Assembly: GCF_021018895.1 (NCBI RefSeq)
Contig: NC_079379.1
Location: forward strand, 25,746,842-25,810,841
Length of the DNA stretch: 64,000 bases
Direction: 5' to 3'
DNA from: Seriola aureovittata
Taxonomy: Eukaryota; Chordata; Actinopteri; Carangiformes; Carangidae
Shown here piece after piece: positions 23,754-36,485 of the stretch. Position numbers and translations under genes: made by a program. The notes beneath the pieces are model-generated. The model made no database searches. It saw only the letters and a program-made list of their open reading frames with translations, and was not told where the DNA came from. Position 1 is the stretch's first letter, and each line of letters starts with the position of its first letter.

Positions 23754-24523
23754 GATATGACAGTTATTTTCCTTATTAATTAATCTACACATTATTTTCT
23801 TGATTCATTTATTAATATTTTGTCTAGAAAATATGAAAAATGCAGATCTTAAGAAACATTTTGTTTAATCTAAACTAACAGTGGAAAACACAAAGATACT
23901 GATGTTTGTGAAGCCATTTGTCATTTTGACCAGAAACTATCAATTGATTATTGAAATAGTTGCTGATTACTTTTCTGTTAATCAATTTATCAGCTAATTG
24001 TTGCAGCTTTAGAAATAACAAACCTTTTTTGATGAAGAATAGTAAGTCAGATGTTCCACAGTGGAGAAATAATCTGGTCAGCGCCATCTGGTGGACACAC
24101 TGATGACGACACTGTTTCTGGGAGTTAAAAAACAATGAATTCAGTTTCCTCAAAAAGATGCGAACACTGTTACAATAGTTGCTGAGCACAAACATTAAAA
24201 GAACATTTTCTTAATACATAGAGATGCTGATGAGCTTTCTTAAAAATAACATAAATGTTAGATTCAAATGAAAAGAAGTTTTCTGTCAGCACCTAAAATT
24301 TCTGTAATTATCTACCAGAGGGATTTTGGGCTGAGTCATGTAGTGATGGAGGCATCATTCAACATAAGCTGACAGTGACTGTGTCTTCAGCAAATTTAAT
24401 AAAGTCATACAGACTTTGCCGAGAAAGAAAGTTTTTCTGCAAGAAAATGTGGCCCAAAGAAAAGCTGATGAAAAATGAAATAAATTCATTCTCCTGCCAA
24501 AAACCTGTTACTGTACAACTCCT

Positions 24524-24715
24524 TTATAACATCATGAGGTTCCATTATAACAACTTTACAACAACTCAGTTATAACAACTTTATAATCACTCCATTTCAA
24601 CAGCTTCATATTGACTCCATTATAAGGCTCCGTCGTCATAACTTTTTAATGACGCCATTATAACAACTCTGTTATAACAACTCCATTATAACAACTTTAT
24701 GACTCCATCACATTA
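24524..24715. repeat. Degenerate tandem repeat, CCATTATAACAACTT-like units
   Basis: Roughly 10 diverged copies of a 14-20 bp word (TTATAACAACTTTA, CCATTATAACAACTC). Non-coding, between lsm10 and eva1b. Confidence 0.75.
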
Positions 24716-24820
24716 ATTCCGTTACATCACAGAACTGGTTTATTTAAATAAAATGGAACATGTCACAGTTAGCAGTCAGTGTGTTTTTCCTGTTGAATAA
24801 TCCTGACATGCACCACAAAG

Positions 24821-24822
<2 letters not shown>

Positions 24823-24908
<86 letters not shown>
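24823..24908. repeat. (TG)n microsatellite, about 43 units
   Basis: Uninterrupted TG run of about 86 bases; likely polymorphic and able to form Z-DNA. Confidence 0.97.
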
Positions 24909-24912
<4 letters not shown>

Positions 24913-25659
24913 CAGAGATAATAACTGTCCATAAGCAGGAAAACATAAGTCATGATCAGATCAAAACAAGCCGTCATGTTTCCACAGCTTCCACCTCGCA
25001 AACGTTCCTGCTGCAAGCTTCAGTCAGCCGTCACTGAAGGGAAGAGAGTGTTTCACCCCAGTGTTCTCCTCATACACAAATACGACTGGGAATGTGAGGA
25101 ATCTGTTATTCCTACAGAGAGTCAGGAAGAGGACAGGCCTGACACAACACAGGCAGCTGGAGCAGATAGACCCTCACTGTGGATGGATGGGTGTGCACTC
25201 AGTAGCTGGATCATTTACACTGTGAAACTACATTAAATTAAGAGGAGTATTCATACAGGAATGTCTCCTGGCAGTTGGATCATTGTTTTTAGGGACACTG
25301 ACTGACAGCCACCCACATAATGACTGTTTACTGCTCTGCTGAAAACACCAGCCAGTGCCACATCAACACTCAGTCAACTCAGAATAACACTTTACAGAGG
25401 CCGGACCACAGAAACCATTCTACAATACACAACAGCCTGGGTCAGTCCCACACACTCAGTCAGACAAACACTGAGATCCTCTTTTAAACTACTGAATAAC
25501 GTGTATCTACTTACTTCTGTTCTTTTACTTGTGAACTACAATCACCTCCTCCTCCACTCAAACTAGTTTCAGGTTACATCCCAGGTTATCCAGAGTCAGA
25601 AAATATGAACCACTTGTGTGACATTTTGTCATAATTGCTGTGTCTTCAGTAATGACTAA

Positions 25660-25850
25660 AAAGTGTTTTGTGAGGTTATTGTGACCTTGAACTTTGACCA
25701 CCAAAATCTAATCAGTTCATCCCTGAGTCCAGGTGAATGTTTGTGCCAAATCTGAAGAAGTTCAGTCAAGGTGTTACTGAGATATCGTGTCCAAGAGAAT
25801 GAGATGGACGGACAACCTGAAAAGAAAATGGCTGCTGCCGTGACTGTCCA
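25660..25850 (+). repeat. Dispersed teleost repeat, copy 1
   Basis: Contains GTGACCTTGAACTTTGACCA, a central GTGCCAAATCTGAAGAAGTT, and GAGATATCGTGTCC. The same words occur in reverse orientation at 58270-58500. Element type unknown (SINE- or MITE-like). Confidence 0.65.
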
Positions 25851-26399
25851 AGAAATAACTGTTTAATCTTTAACATTGTGATCTTAATCTATCATCTATA
25901 GTAGTTATATCTGTCAGATAAATGATGGTGGAACAAGTAAAAGCCAGAACAGTACACTGTAAAAATACTCAATTACAACGACAGTGAAAATGTTACTCAA
26001 GTAAAAGCAGCTAAATACTAAAAGTACTTAATGCAGGAAAATTGAGCCAGTTTTACTATTAGATATTATATCATTAATAAGTGAAGTATTATTTACTGTG
26101 GTAGCTTTAAAATTGCATTATATTGAATGAGTAACGGTATTAAGTGGGATAAAATGGAAATTTTAGTACAATAGTTGAATAAATGTACTTTCAGTTTTCT
26201 GAAGATAAAGTGAATGAAGTCAAAGTTCAGTATTTGCCTGAGACCTGTAGCAGTTCAGTTCTGTAGTAAATGTTCTTAATGACTTAACTGAACAACAGCA
26301 CCTGCTGCTCTGTCTAATTAACGAACTGTCATTAACACTAACTGTTACTGCTGATCTCCGCCTCAGATTAAAATACAAAGAGTCTAATTAACCGTCAAG

Positions 26400-26825
26400 C
26401 CCCCGAAGCACCACGGCCCTCTGCCCATGGCAGCCGACGAGCTATTTCCTGTCCCACCCTCCTGCTGAACAGTGAACAGAGCTCAGTGTGGTGAGTCCAG
26501 CAGGGAGAGTCACCTCCCTCCGGTCACAGAGGCTCAGACCTGCACTGGGGCAGAATCAGTCCAGTAACAGTGGGGACTTTTATTTTGGAGTCTGGTGGCA
26601 GTTTCACTTTATCTCTGAGGCGAAGGAGACGCCTCCTTTACAACAGTCTGGACTCTGGCTGGTCGTCCTCCCTGTGGAGGATGAGAGGATCATAGTGAGG
26701 AGCTGCTCCTCTTTTCCAGACTCTGAGAGACCCAAAACCTCTTTCTGTCTGAGATGGATCTGACAGACCAGGTCCAGATCTGGATCTAAGTTCTCTGTTT
26801 GAGTTAGTGAAGCTCCAGGACCGAG
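26400..26825 (+). other. eva1b: Probable eva1b promoter and non-coding first exon
   Basis: A GC-richer block ending at a consensus donor (CCGAG then GTGAGTGA, intron from 26826). An acceptor after a T-rich tract (TTATTGACAG, exon from 28787) opens the exon with the eva1b start codon, so a 2-kb 5' intron is inferred. The open frame in this block has no recognised homology. Confidence 0.4.
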
Positions 26826-28153
26826 GTGAGTGATGTTCTGACTTAAAATGATCTCATGTTAAATATGTTTAATTCTCAAGTAAATCAAGCTTTTATTGCA
26901 CAGGGCAGACTTCCTGTCTCTCAGACATTTTCACTAATTCAGATTTTACCACATTACTTCAGTTACTGCGAGTTAATGAACTGGCTCATTAGTGGAGCTT
27001 GTTCTAAACCCGATTATAGCAGCAGTAGATACAACAAGCTCAGAGTCATTAACTGTGAATATCAATCCACAGAGGAAACTGTCACATGTTTGATTCTCTC
27101 TGCAGATTCATGTCGTACTGACAGACATTGTCAGCAGGGTCGACTACTGTAAAACAACATGTCTTATTTCACCGGTGTCAGGTTTCATCTTTTGACTTAA
27201 ACAGGCTGATCTGAGCAGGAAGTGTGGGGGGTTGAACTGGACTGAGTTTTATGGGGTCACATAAACAGCTTCAGCCGCCGGGCTTCACATGCGTAGTTAG
27301 AAAAGTTATTGGATGTGTCTGGAAATGTTGGTGTTAAATCCGTTAAATCATAAAACAGACATTTGTCTCCCTCTGGTATTTATGAGTAAACGTCAGTGCA
27401 AACTGTGTGTCATGAATAAATATGTGTTATTGTGTAAGTAAGAAAACAGTAGTGTGACTGTGTTTCTATGAGGACTTTTAAAAAACATATTGGTGTCTGC
27501 ATAAATATTCATCTGCACATTATATCTACTGTAAAAAATCTCCTAGTTATCAAGTTCTGTCTGTAATGAAGTCTGAAGAGTTTTATTTAAAACAAATGAC
27601 GAATCTGCTGAGGACGGAGGATATTTAAAAAATCAACCTGCTTCAAGACACTTCAAGAAATTAGTGTCTGTGAATGAAAGTGATGTAGGTGATTAGACTG
27701 GAATTAAGAGAAAAATAAACGTCATTATAAAAAATACCTGAAAAAATGTAATTGACCTAGAAATAATAACGTCTAATTTCTCCTATAAACATAAATTACA
27801 AACAAAAAGACGTGATAAGAAGGTGATGAAGTCTGATAACCAGTCTGATGTGTGGACATGTAAAACCAACAGTCTTTAATTAAAACAGTCTGTTGACTTG
27901 TTTGACTTTACACAAGCTGAACTGAAAACTTAATTACCCACTTATGTGGTTCAGGTCTGGGGGCAGTAAATTGAGGGTGCAGATGGAGTCATGCTTCTTC
28001 TCTGTGAGTTAAACGACCGGTTCCCAGAAGTCCATGGACCAGGAGTCCGACACCAGAGAAACTACCAGCGTAACTGTCCTTTAAAAAAGAAAAAGAGTGA
28101 ACGGGGTCTGCCAAGAGTCAGCAGGATAAAGATCAGGGCGGGGGGCCGAGCGA

Positions 28154-28265
28154 CCCCCCCCCCCCCCCCCCCAGCAGTGAGGGTTCATTCTCCCCAGAGA
28201 GAAGCAGCAGAAAGAAAAACATTCGGCTCCCATGCACATTGTTGTTGTAATGGGGGGGGGGGGGG
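28154..28265. repeat. C19 and G14 homopolymer pair
   Basis: Nineteen C at 28154-28172 and fourteen G at 28252-28265, about 80 bases apart in the inferred eva1b 5' intron. They could pair as a hairpin or form quadruplex-type structures; exact lengths are prone to sequencing error. Confidence 0.85.
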
Positions 28266-28846
28266 CTTTACTGTAACCGTGCGACCATCTGTGACCAACA
28301 GGGTTTCAGACCAGATCCCAGACCTCAGCCCAGTCCAGGTCTCAGTCTCTCAGTCCTGGTTCAGGTCTGAGATTCTCCATCGGTTGTGACTGAGAGATCT
28401 CAAACTGTTGGATCATGATGTATTGAACAGATGCTCATTGTTCCAGAGGATGAACCCTTATGATTTTTCTGATCACATGACTTTTACTATGTGAAATCTG
28501 TCATTTCACTTTTTCTGTGGGAAAAATATTCTGATTTCCTTGAGAGCGGAAAAGAGCCATGATGTCATAAACATAAACATCCTATCAGACATAGAGCCTC
28601 ACACTGCTGTCCTCACCACAATGTCCCTCTCTGTTGACCTCTGACCTCTGACACTGGTTTAAATCACAGGAATGATGGGTGGAGCTCAGGTTTTTGGATG
28701 AGCTCAGATTTCCACAGTGGATTTACTAAACTAAACTAAACTGTCTGAACTTAACTAAACTAAACTTGTGTTTTTTTTATTGACAGGATCTTCAGGAGCT
28801 CAGAGAGTAAAACCTCCTGGTCGATATCCGAACCACAGTGACCCTG

Positions 28847-30033
28847 ATGGAGCCTGTGAAGAAAGACATGGAGCTGCTCAGTAACAGCATGGCCACCTAC
28901 GCTCACATCAAAGGTAAAGGTTCAACCTGGGGCTCAGGAGTCTTTAAAGGAGTCGTGAGATGAATGTATGGGGTCAAATTATTATACACCAAATTATCAA
29001 TCATCAATTATTCTTTCTCAAATACCAAATAGTGAACAGTTTTACCTCTGAAGGCTGTAAAACTGTTAAAAGATGAGAAGACTAACACCACTCTATAAAG
29101 CTAAAGGCAGCAACCATTTAGCTTAGCATATAAACTGGAAACAGGATCTGCTGCTCAGAAACAGTAGAAGAAAAATAAACAGAGTTCAGCCAAACCCATC
29201 AAACGTCATTTACTTCCAGTGGTAGAAGAATTCACATCACTTACTGAAGTTAAAGAATAGATGCAAAGTCCAAAACTGAAAACACAATTTGACATTCTCA
29301 GAGGACATCAGGGTTATGACTGTGATCAAAGCAGAACAGGAAGTGGCAAAAAGTACCTTTAACTGTACTTCAGTCCAGTACCTGAGTGAGTTTACCTGTT
29401 GTTGTTTACCTGTTATTGTTTACCTGTTGTTGTTTTTTACATATTATTGTTCAGCTGTTATTGTTTACCTGTTGTTGTTTACCTGTTGTTGATTACCTGT
29501 TGTTTTTTTTTGTTTTTTTTTACATATTATTGTTCACCTGTCATTGTTTACCTATTATTGTTTACCTGTTGTTGTCTACCAGTTGTTGTTGTTGACTGTC
29601 TTCTGTCCATGCAGCCAATCCAGAGAGCTTCGCCCTCTACTTCATGATGGGCGTCTGTTTCGGGCTGCTCATGGCACTCTGCCTCCTGGTGGCTGCCATC
29701 GCCTGCAGGACTCACCGCCACCGCAGACTGCCTCCCTCCCCCGAGAGGAGGCAGCTGAAGGAGTCCAGCGAGGAAGAGGAAGAGGAGGAGGAGGAGGAGG
29801 AGAGCATCGCAGACGAGGATGGGGAGGAGGCAGAGATCCCCAGAGTGACTGTCGGGCCGATGACGTCTAATAGTTCTCTGATGAGTGTTGATGTGTTCGC
29901 TTCAGCTGACGAGCTGGAGAAGGCGAGACGTCTGGAGGAGAGAGAGCGAATCGTCAGGGAGATCTGGAGGAACGGGCAGCCGGACATCCTGGTCACAGGG
30001 ACGGGGACAATAGGACGAGTCCATTACCACTGA
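28847..30033 (+). CDS. eva1b: Eva-1 homolog B (FAM176 family), single-pass membrane protein
   Basis: Two coding exons, 28847-28913 and 29615-30033, phase 1 junction (AAAG, GTAAAG donor, CATGCAG acceptor), giving 161 residues (human EVA1B 165). The N-terminus has DMELLSNSMATYAHI then NPESFALYF. A transmembrane helix lies at about residues 31-51 (MGVCFGLLMALCLLVAAIA), followed by a basic stretch and a glutamate run (about residues 72-83). The conserved C-terminal region shows VFASADELEKARRLEERERI, VREIWRNGQPDI and ends GTIGRVHYH. Function is poorly known; related EVA1A acts in autophagy and apoptosis. An internal ATG at codon 8 is possible, but codon 1 fits the human N-terminus better. Confidence 0.94.
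29392..29590 (+). repeat. 14-bp tandem repeat TTTACCTGTTGTTG ending at the eva1b acceptor
   Basis: Around 12 imperfect copies of TTTACCTGTTGTTG / TTTACCTGTTATTG, with T-run insertions. The array ends about 25 bases before the acceptor of the second eva1b exon, so it makes up the pyrimidine-rich 3' part of the intron. Confidence 0.85.
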
Positions 30034-30360
30034 CAGACACTGAGAAAGACTCTTCATGACTGAAGGACAGAGAGAGTTCACTGATGAACACATGAATATC
30101 AGTTCACTCATCATGAGGAGAAACACTCCACATGTGAAAAAGGTTTCATAATGTCTCATGTTTAATGTTTAATGTCTTGTGTGGGAGGGATGGAGCTTTT
30201 TAACATCAAAGGTTATCTCAGCTCAGATATGGGGCTTCAAACCGATGGGGTTTGAAATACATTTACATTTACCAGTCAACAGTCAATGAACTAACTGTAG
30301 GCCGTGGATTGATTCCTGACTGAGAGAGGTGTACAGGTGTTTCTCCAGATCTGTGGCTGA

Positions 30361-30366
30361 AATAAA
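30361..30366 (+). terminator. eva1b: eva1b polyadenylation signal
   Basis: AATAAA about 330 bases after the eva1b stop. Confidence 0.55.
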
Positions 30367-31019
30367 AGACTTCATCTAAGTCATATTTCTCAAGTGATAA
30401 AAACACGACTGAACAACTTTCTTCATCTGAGGTTCAAAACACAATCAAAGATCACATACCATTCTTTTTGCAGGAAGATCAAGTTCAATGACCTCAGATC
30501 ACCTGTGATTTAATGTAAGAAGTTGAATACAGCTTCAAACAAAGCAATCAGAATACAGCTACAAATTTACCAATTACAATACGGCTGCAAATCTACAATT
30601 TAGCAGCTAAGGTTACTGACATTTATCATGTTGCATTCACCTAAGAATCATTATGTTGTCAATTGTTTAATTTTTCATAGTTAAAGTAACTGTTACTGAT
30701 TCATTTCATAACAATATTAAACTAGTGATGGTCAGAATTAGCAGTTAATGTTGTTATCACTGGGCTAGTCTTTCCCACAGAAACCCTCCAGTCTTTTTCC
30801 AGCCTTTACATCAGCTTGTGTCTGTTTCCACAAATCCCAGTAGCTCCCTCTCAGTCCAGCTACAACACTGCCCACTCTCTGGTAAAGACTTGTCTGTTTG
30901 TCCTGTAAATATGATTCTCGGTTGATTACATGTTTCAGAAACATATTTTGTGTCTGCTACAGAAAATAATACATACACTTCTATAGGCTGACATATACGT
31001 TCCTTCACTTTCTTACAGA

Positions 31020-31170
31020 ACATTAGAGGAGCATATTAATATCAATCTCATGTCTGTAGGTAAATATGAAGCAAATGGTTAGCTTAGCATAGCATAAAGA
31101 CTGGAAACAGGAGGAAACCGCTAGTTCAGCTCTGTCCAAAGTATAAAAACAATTCAAAGGTGGATGTGTG
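31020..31170 (+). repeat. Dispersed teleost repeat (GGTTAGCTTAGCAT / ACTGGAAACAGG type)
   Basis: Carries TAAATATGAAGCAAATGG, TTAGCTTAGCATAGCATAAA and GACTGGAAACAGGAGGAAAC, words very common in fish genomes. An opposite-strand copy lies at 31640-31760 and a shorter one near 29090-29165. Confidence 0.6.
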
Positions 31171-31639
31171 GAGCCAGGAGGGGGGTTGACTGTAAGTTAC
31201 TGAATCTGAATCCTTACTCCCTTACCAAATCTTATTAGGTTTACCTGTGAATTAACTCTAACATAAACATGTCTAACCACCAGAAAGCAGAAATACTAGT
31301 TTTAGTGGCAGCATTGTCAATGTTCAAAGATTGAGAGAAGAGGAGAGATAAAATATTTGATAAGAGATTTGTTAGTGTTGGAGCTGAACTAATGAGGTAT
31401 GTTGTAAATGTTGTAACAGGCTGTCAGAACCATCTCTACCATCCAGTCACTTGACCCCCCCTTGTGTCTCCACTGACTTTACATTGGTGTGACATCATGC
31501 TTATAAAAGTCACTTCTCTAGCATCTGGGAAAGTTTGACAAACATTAAATCTCCATGATTTAAAAAATCTTACCACAAAGTTTCCATGGCAGATTCTTCT
31601 CTGCAGTATCACTGCATCATGGTTTTGTACAGATTATAT

Positions 31640-31760
31640 GAACAAGATAACCCTCAGGCAGAGCCAGGCTAGCTGTTTCCCCGTTTCCAGTCTTTATGCT
31701 AAGTTAAGCTAAGATATTAAGATTAAGATATTAATGTTCTTCATGTGTAGCTTGTATAAC
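31640..31760 (-). repeat. Inverted copy of the same dispersed repeat
   Basis: AGGCTAGCTGTTTCCCCGTT, CCAGTCTTTATGCTAAG and TTAAGCTAAG mirror the words at 31020-31170. The two copies about 500 bases apart form an inverted pair. The rest of 30370-33040 shows no recognisable gene. Confidence 0.6.
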
Positions 31761-33047
31761 ATTTAAAACATTATTTACTTACTGGCTGTAATAACAAATA
31801 CAATATTGTCGTTTTTGTATTTTGTCTCCTTCATCAAATGTAAAGGGTTTGGTTTTTGGCTAAAAACTAAAAGCTACTTCAGTTCAGCTTTACATGAAAA
31901 GGTTTAAACATGTCTGAGGGAAAAAAACTTGTTAAAGGTTTTGTAGATTAATGTCACTGCCAACCACACTCAAGACACAGCCATTAGTCCACATTAGCAC
32001 TGCCTGATACGCTCCAAAGCAATGCTAACAGCTAGCCAGCTAGAAATAGCAACATTTGCCAATCCATTCAAAATATGGCAAGTTAGCTAATGTTAGCATG
32101 CTACTGTAGCCGTCACTAACAAAAACAGACATGTAACATTATGAACCATCAAGTTACCTACACATGGAGGAGAAGAAACAGTTGAGTCCAGCTGTCCACC
32201 TTGATCTTCAGCAGCTCGTAGGTCTCTCCTCTCAGTAAATCCAGACCAGTACTGAGTCCAGGTCAGATAACACTGAGGGAGCCGGTCCACAGCCGATCGA
32301 GATTTGACCCGGTGGTCCTCATGTCCCCTCTCTGATCTGATCTTCCTTTGTAGGGGCCTTTCAGAGAAAGACGTGGTTTCTTCTATGGAGGACAGTTTGG
32401 ACTGTTTTCTCATTTATTATTGACTGTTGTCTCCTTAATTTACAATGACGTCAGATACATAGAAATACACAAAGTTAAAATACCGCAAATCTCATTTACT
32501 GAACCTTCAACAGATTAAGAAGTGAGGTCTGTATGTGGAAAACAATAGGGACATAAAGCTACAACAAAACTCATTATCACAAACTACATTTGGCTGTTTA
32601 TTTTTCCTTTTTGTTTATCTCATGGAAAAAGTATAAATCTCAAAAATCACACTTACAGAATTGCCCTGAATCAAAGAAAATTTTATTGAAAATTAAAAGA
32701 CAAGTAATTCAAAGCTCTTGAACAGTAAAAAAGTTTTCAGCTTCTGATTAATCAAAAAAAAAAAAATGAAGTCCTACAGTTGTGTTTAGTACATGCAGAA
32801 TGTACAGTCAATGTGGGACAAAGCAGCACAGAGAGATTCACAAAACTAGTTTGTGTCAACTCCTCAAAAATACACATCTTTTGCCTCTTGACAAATTGTT
32901 TTGTCACAAATTTTTCATGTTCAGGTTCAATGACAGGGTTAAGCTGCAGGTCCAAAAAGAACCACATTCAGTTTCTATTTTCCCTCCTCCTGACATTAAG
33001 ATTACAATAATTTAGGTTGTATAATTCTATACATGTATTATGTCTTT

Positions 33048-33053
33048 TTTATT
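33048..33053 (-). terminator. thrap3: Candidate thrap3 polyadenylation signal
   Basis: AATAAA on the minus strand about 690 bases after the thrap3 stop. Other A-rich candidates exist nearer the stop (around 33490), so the choice is uncertain. Confidence 0.3.
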
Positions 33054-33744
33054 AAAAATCTAAACAAAGGAAACCACTTATCTCCACTGAGATCAGAGGC
33101 AGGAAAAGCCGTTTATCTGTCTAAAGCAAATCAGGGGATTCTGGTGCCAATTGTTTTTAACTGAAAACAGCCACAATCAATGAGAATATACTGTAGCACA
33201 CACAATGTCTTCACTTCCTAATGAGACAGACAGGTGAAGTGAAAAGGCTTGGATAATATAAGTGACAAATATCAAGCGTCCAGGGGTTCAACAGATAATA
33301 ACTGTTATGTTTGATCGTTTGACAACAACTGATTGGTCCCATGGAGCGAGGTATGAATCAAACGTTTCATGCAGTCACATCAAAGATTAATCACAGCCCC
33401 AAACAAAGAAACAAACAGAAGAACAGTTCTACCTCTCCCAGCTGGGCTGTACCTTCAAACAGGCTACACAAGTACACACTACTATAGTTTTATTTTCTAA
33501 GGCACAAACGCTTTTATTTTGTTTTCAGAGAACTTTGATGCCTCAGTAATCTCTCTCTCCACATGTGAGTCATCAGCTGCAAAACAAATCCAACACATAA
33601 AGAACACTGAAATTAAACTTGTCACAGACAGAAGGAACTGAGTCACTTGCAGTTCTTTCTTCACTTTAACCGTTAATGACATGAAATGGAGAAAAATTAA
33701 GAACCTCTTCATCATCATGTGATGCTGATGGATGATGTAGCAGT

Positions 33745-36436
33745 TTACTGCTTCAAGCCAGCGGCGGAATCTCCGGCCATCTTGGCGTCTTTATGGTCGA
33801 CTTCTATGTGGTCATCTCCCAGCTCCCCTTCCTCCCCCCCCTGGAACATGTCATGGGTCCACTTCGGGCTGCTGCCCCCCTTCCTGTAAACGAAGCGTCC
33901 TCTACGAGCCGGGAACGAACCGCGGCCTCTTCCACGGTTGTCGACCCAGGTTTTCTCTCCGTCACGATCGTCGTGCTGGAAGAGAAACAAGAAAGGTTAA
34001 AGGTCAAGATGAAGAAAAACCCAGTGAAGGTTGGAATCTTCTTGATGATTATTTTAAGCTCATTTACAGTGTTTAAATAAATAATACATAAGAACTTGAA
34101 AATGTTTGAATAAATATGATGTTCTAAACTGGTTCAGAAAAAGGGTTTCAACAAATGATCCATCTTCGTTATCATTAAACATTTATATATGAATTAAATG
34201 AATCAGCAGCTGCAGAGTCTCACCAGGTAATACTTCCTGCTCTTGGGCGTGTACTCAGGGTCCCACTCCTCCTCTGGGGGGCGCACTGGAGGGTTCATAT
34301 TGGCAGGGTTTCCATTGCTGTTGTTGCCTGGATAATTTCCCCTGTTCCAGCCTCTTCCTCTGACTCTGGGGAACTGAAATCAAAACAACAGTCACATGAT
34401 GTAGAATAAGATGGAGGAATATGTTGATAAACCTGGTTTAAGTCAGACTCAAACAAACCCAGAGCCACGACACAACTGATGGATCAGGGTTTAGTTCAGT
34501 GATGAGGTTTCACTGGTTTCACTACATTACCTTAGTAAAAACCAGGTAGTGCATGGATTATGTATGAGAGTGTCATCATCATTATCATCATCCACATTAT
34601 GATCCTTAGCATTAGGAGGAGGGAACAGAGCAGAGAATTCAGTGTACTGTGATGTCATTAGGACAGAGAATTACAAGAAGAAACGCAAACAGCAGCAGAA
34701 GAAATTAAGCTCAGACAGGAACTTACAAATCCACGTCCTCGGCCTCGCTCCGGGCCATGGCCCTCGTAATCTCGAGGGCCTCTGTCTCCAGGTCCACTGC
34801 AGTCCCGTGGAGGATAACGAGAGTGACTGTAGCCCTCCTCCGAGTGCTCCATCCCCTCCCCCATGTACTCTTTACCTCTGAAAGGCGGTGGATAGGGGGA
34901 TGGAGAGGAAGAGGAGGAAGAGGAGGATGGGGAGCGATCCCGCTTCTTCTTACCCTTCCTGTGAGAAAAACATGGCCGTCATTAAAATGGAGATGAGTTT
35001 TACAGGTATGAAAGTGACATAGAGATATGAAGAGCAACGTGTGGAAGTGGTTACTATGGTTTCAAAGAGACAGGACTCTGTCCAGGTCCCACAGACTCCA
35101 GGTCTGTGGTGAGTCACTGAAGAACTGATGGGACGTACTTGGATTTCTTGTGGTGTTTCCCAGATTTCTCAGAGGACCTCTCCCTGCTCGGCCCTCGGGA
35201 GCCTCCTGGGCTCCTGCCGCCTTCACGCTTGTAGTCTCGCTCTTTCCCTGCAAACCTCTTACGTCTTTCAATATCCAGCCGAAGGTCCATCACGTCACCT
35301 TTGAACTTTTTACTTGTATCCTGCAGAGAGATTCGTGTTTATTTACCACAGCACCAATACTACTGTAATACTGAATGAAGAAATCAAGTGCACACATTCT
35401 CACAGATTCATATTCATATATATCATGTATACTATGTTGAACATGTCATACATACATATATATATGTATATATATACTGACATACATATACACATACATA
35501 TACATAGAGGTTATTAAATAGTTGATCAACTAATAAAAAAATTATAATAAAAAGCTGCAAAACAAACACAGATGTACAACATATGAAAGTATTGTGTTCC
35601 CTCTAGTAAAGATAAAACGTGAATATTGACAATTCTTGAATTACATATTCTATTACTATGATCAGTAATTAATTGGCAGTAAATACTATGTGTAGTAAAA
35701 TACAACACTCTTCTGTACAGTATCTGTGGTAACCAGCAGCATGCATGTAGCAGAGTAACTGAATTTCACAGCTGTTTTGTGGCTTGATTTTTGTCTTTTT
35801 AGGAAAAATACTTACAAGGTAAAGGCACTGATAACGTCCCTTGAGAGGCTCGGACTCAGGACCTTAATTCACTTCCTTTTAGCCTTTGCTTGGGTTCGTA
35901 TCTACCCAATCAATAACCATATCTCATAGGCTGGGGGGCTTGCTTGGCACTTACAAAACACAATTGGGCTCTTTTGATTTAGAAATATGCATCCTTTGAA
36001 AGAAAAGCACAAAGCTGAACACTGCTGCTTTGGATCGACTCAAATTTGCTCCAAATACGTCAAATTTCAAAAGTGCTGGTCACCTTGTAGCTCGTCTCGT
36101 CCACATCCTCAAACAGGTGAGAGTGCCTCTTAAAGGCACTGGGGGAAACATCGATTCTCCTGAGAGGAGGGAAACGTCACTTCATGTCATTTATTGATTA
36201 TTATTAAAAATGCTTTGATGAGTAAATTACACATGATCAGATAGGTGTTGGTGTACCTGTGGATTTCTGGGCTCTTCCTTGGCTTCATCATTTCTACCTC
36301 TGCAGCTTTTCTTTGGTACATGGCAAACCGCTCACTTAAAGTGATGTCAGAGGAGCGGAAGTGTTGAGCTGCAAAGTCACAACACAACAGTTTTATTCAC
36401 ACAGATGAGTGGTAACCATGGTGACTAACTTTTATA

Positions 36437-36485
<49 letters not shown>

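Noticed and set aside
24744..25037. Frames encoding poly Thr-His or Cys-Val
   Set aside because: Translation of the TG/CA microsatellite.
27991..28389. 132-codon plus-strand frame upstream of eva1b
   Set aside because: Spans the C19 and G14 runs, with proline and glycine runs from homopolymers; no homology recognised. Probably eva1b intron.
29399..29870. Frames of Leu/Val/Cys-rich peptide before the eva1b second exon
   Set aside because: Translation of the 14-bp intronic repeat, then the wrong frame of eva1b.
32093..32413. 106-codon minus-strand frame
   Set aside because: No homology, splice support or conserved motif seen; flanked by TTAGCAT-type repeats.
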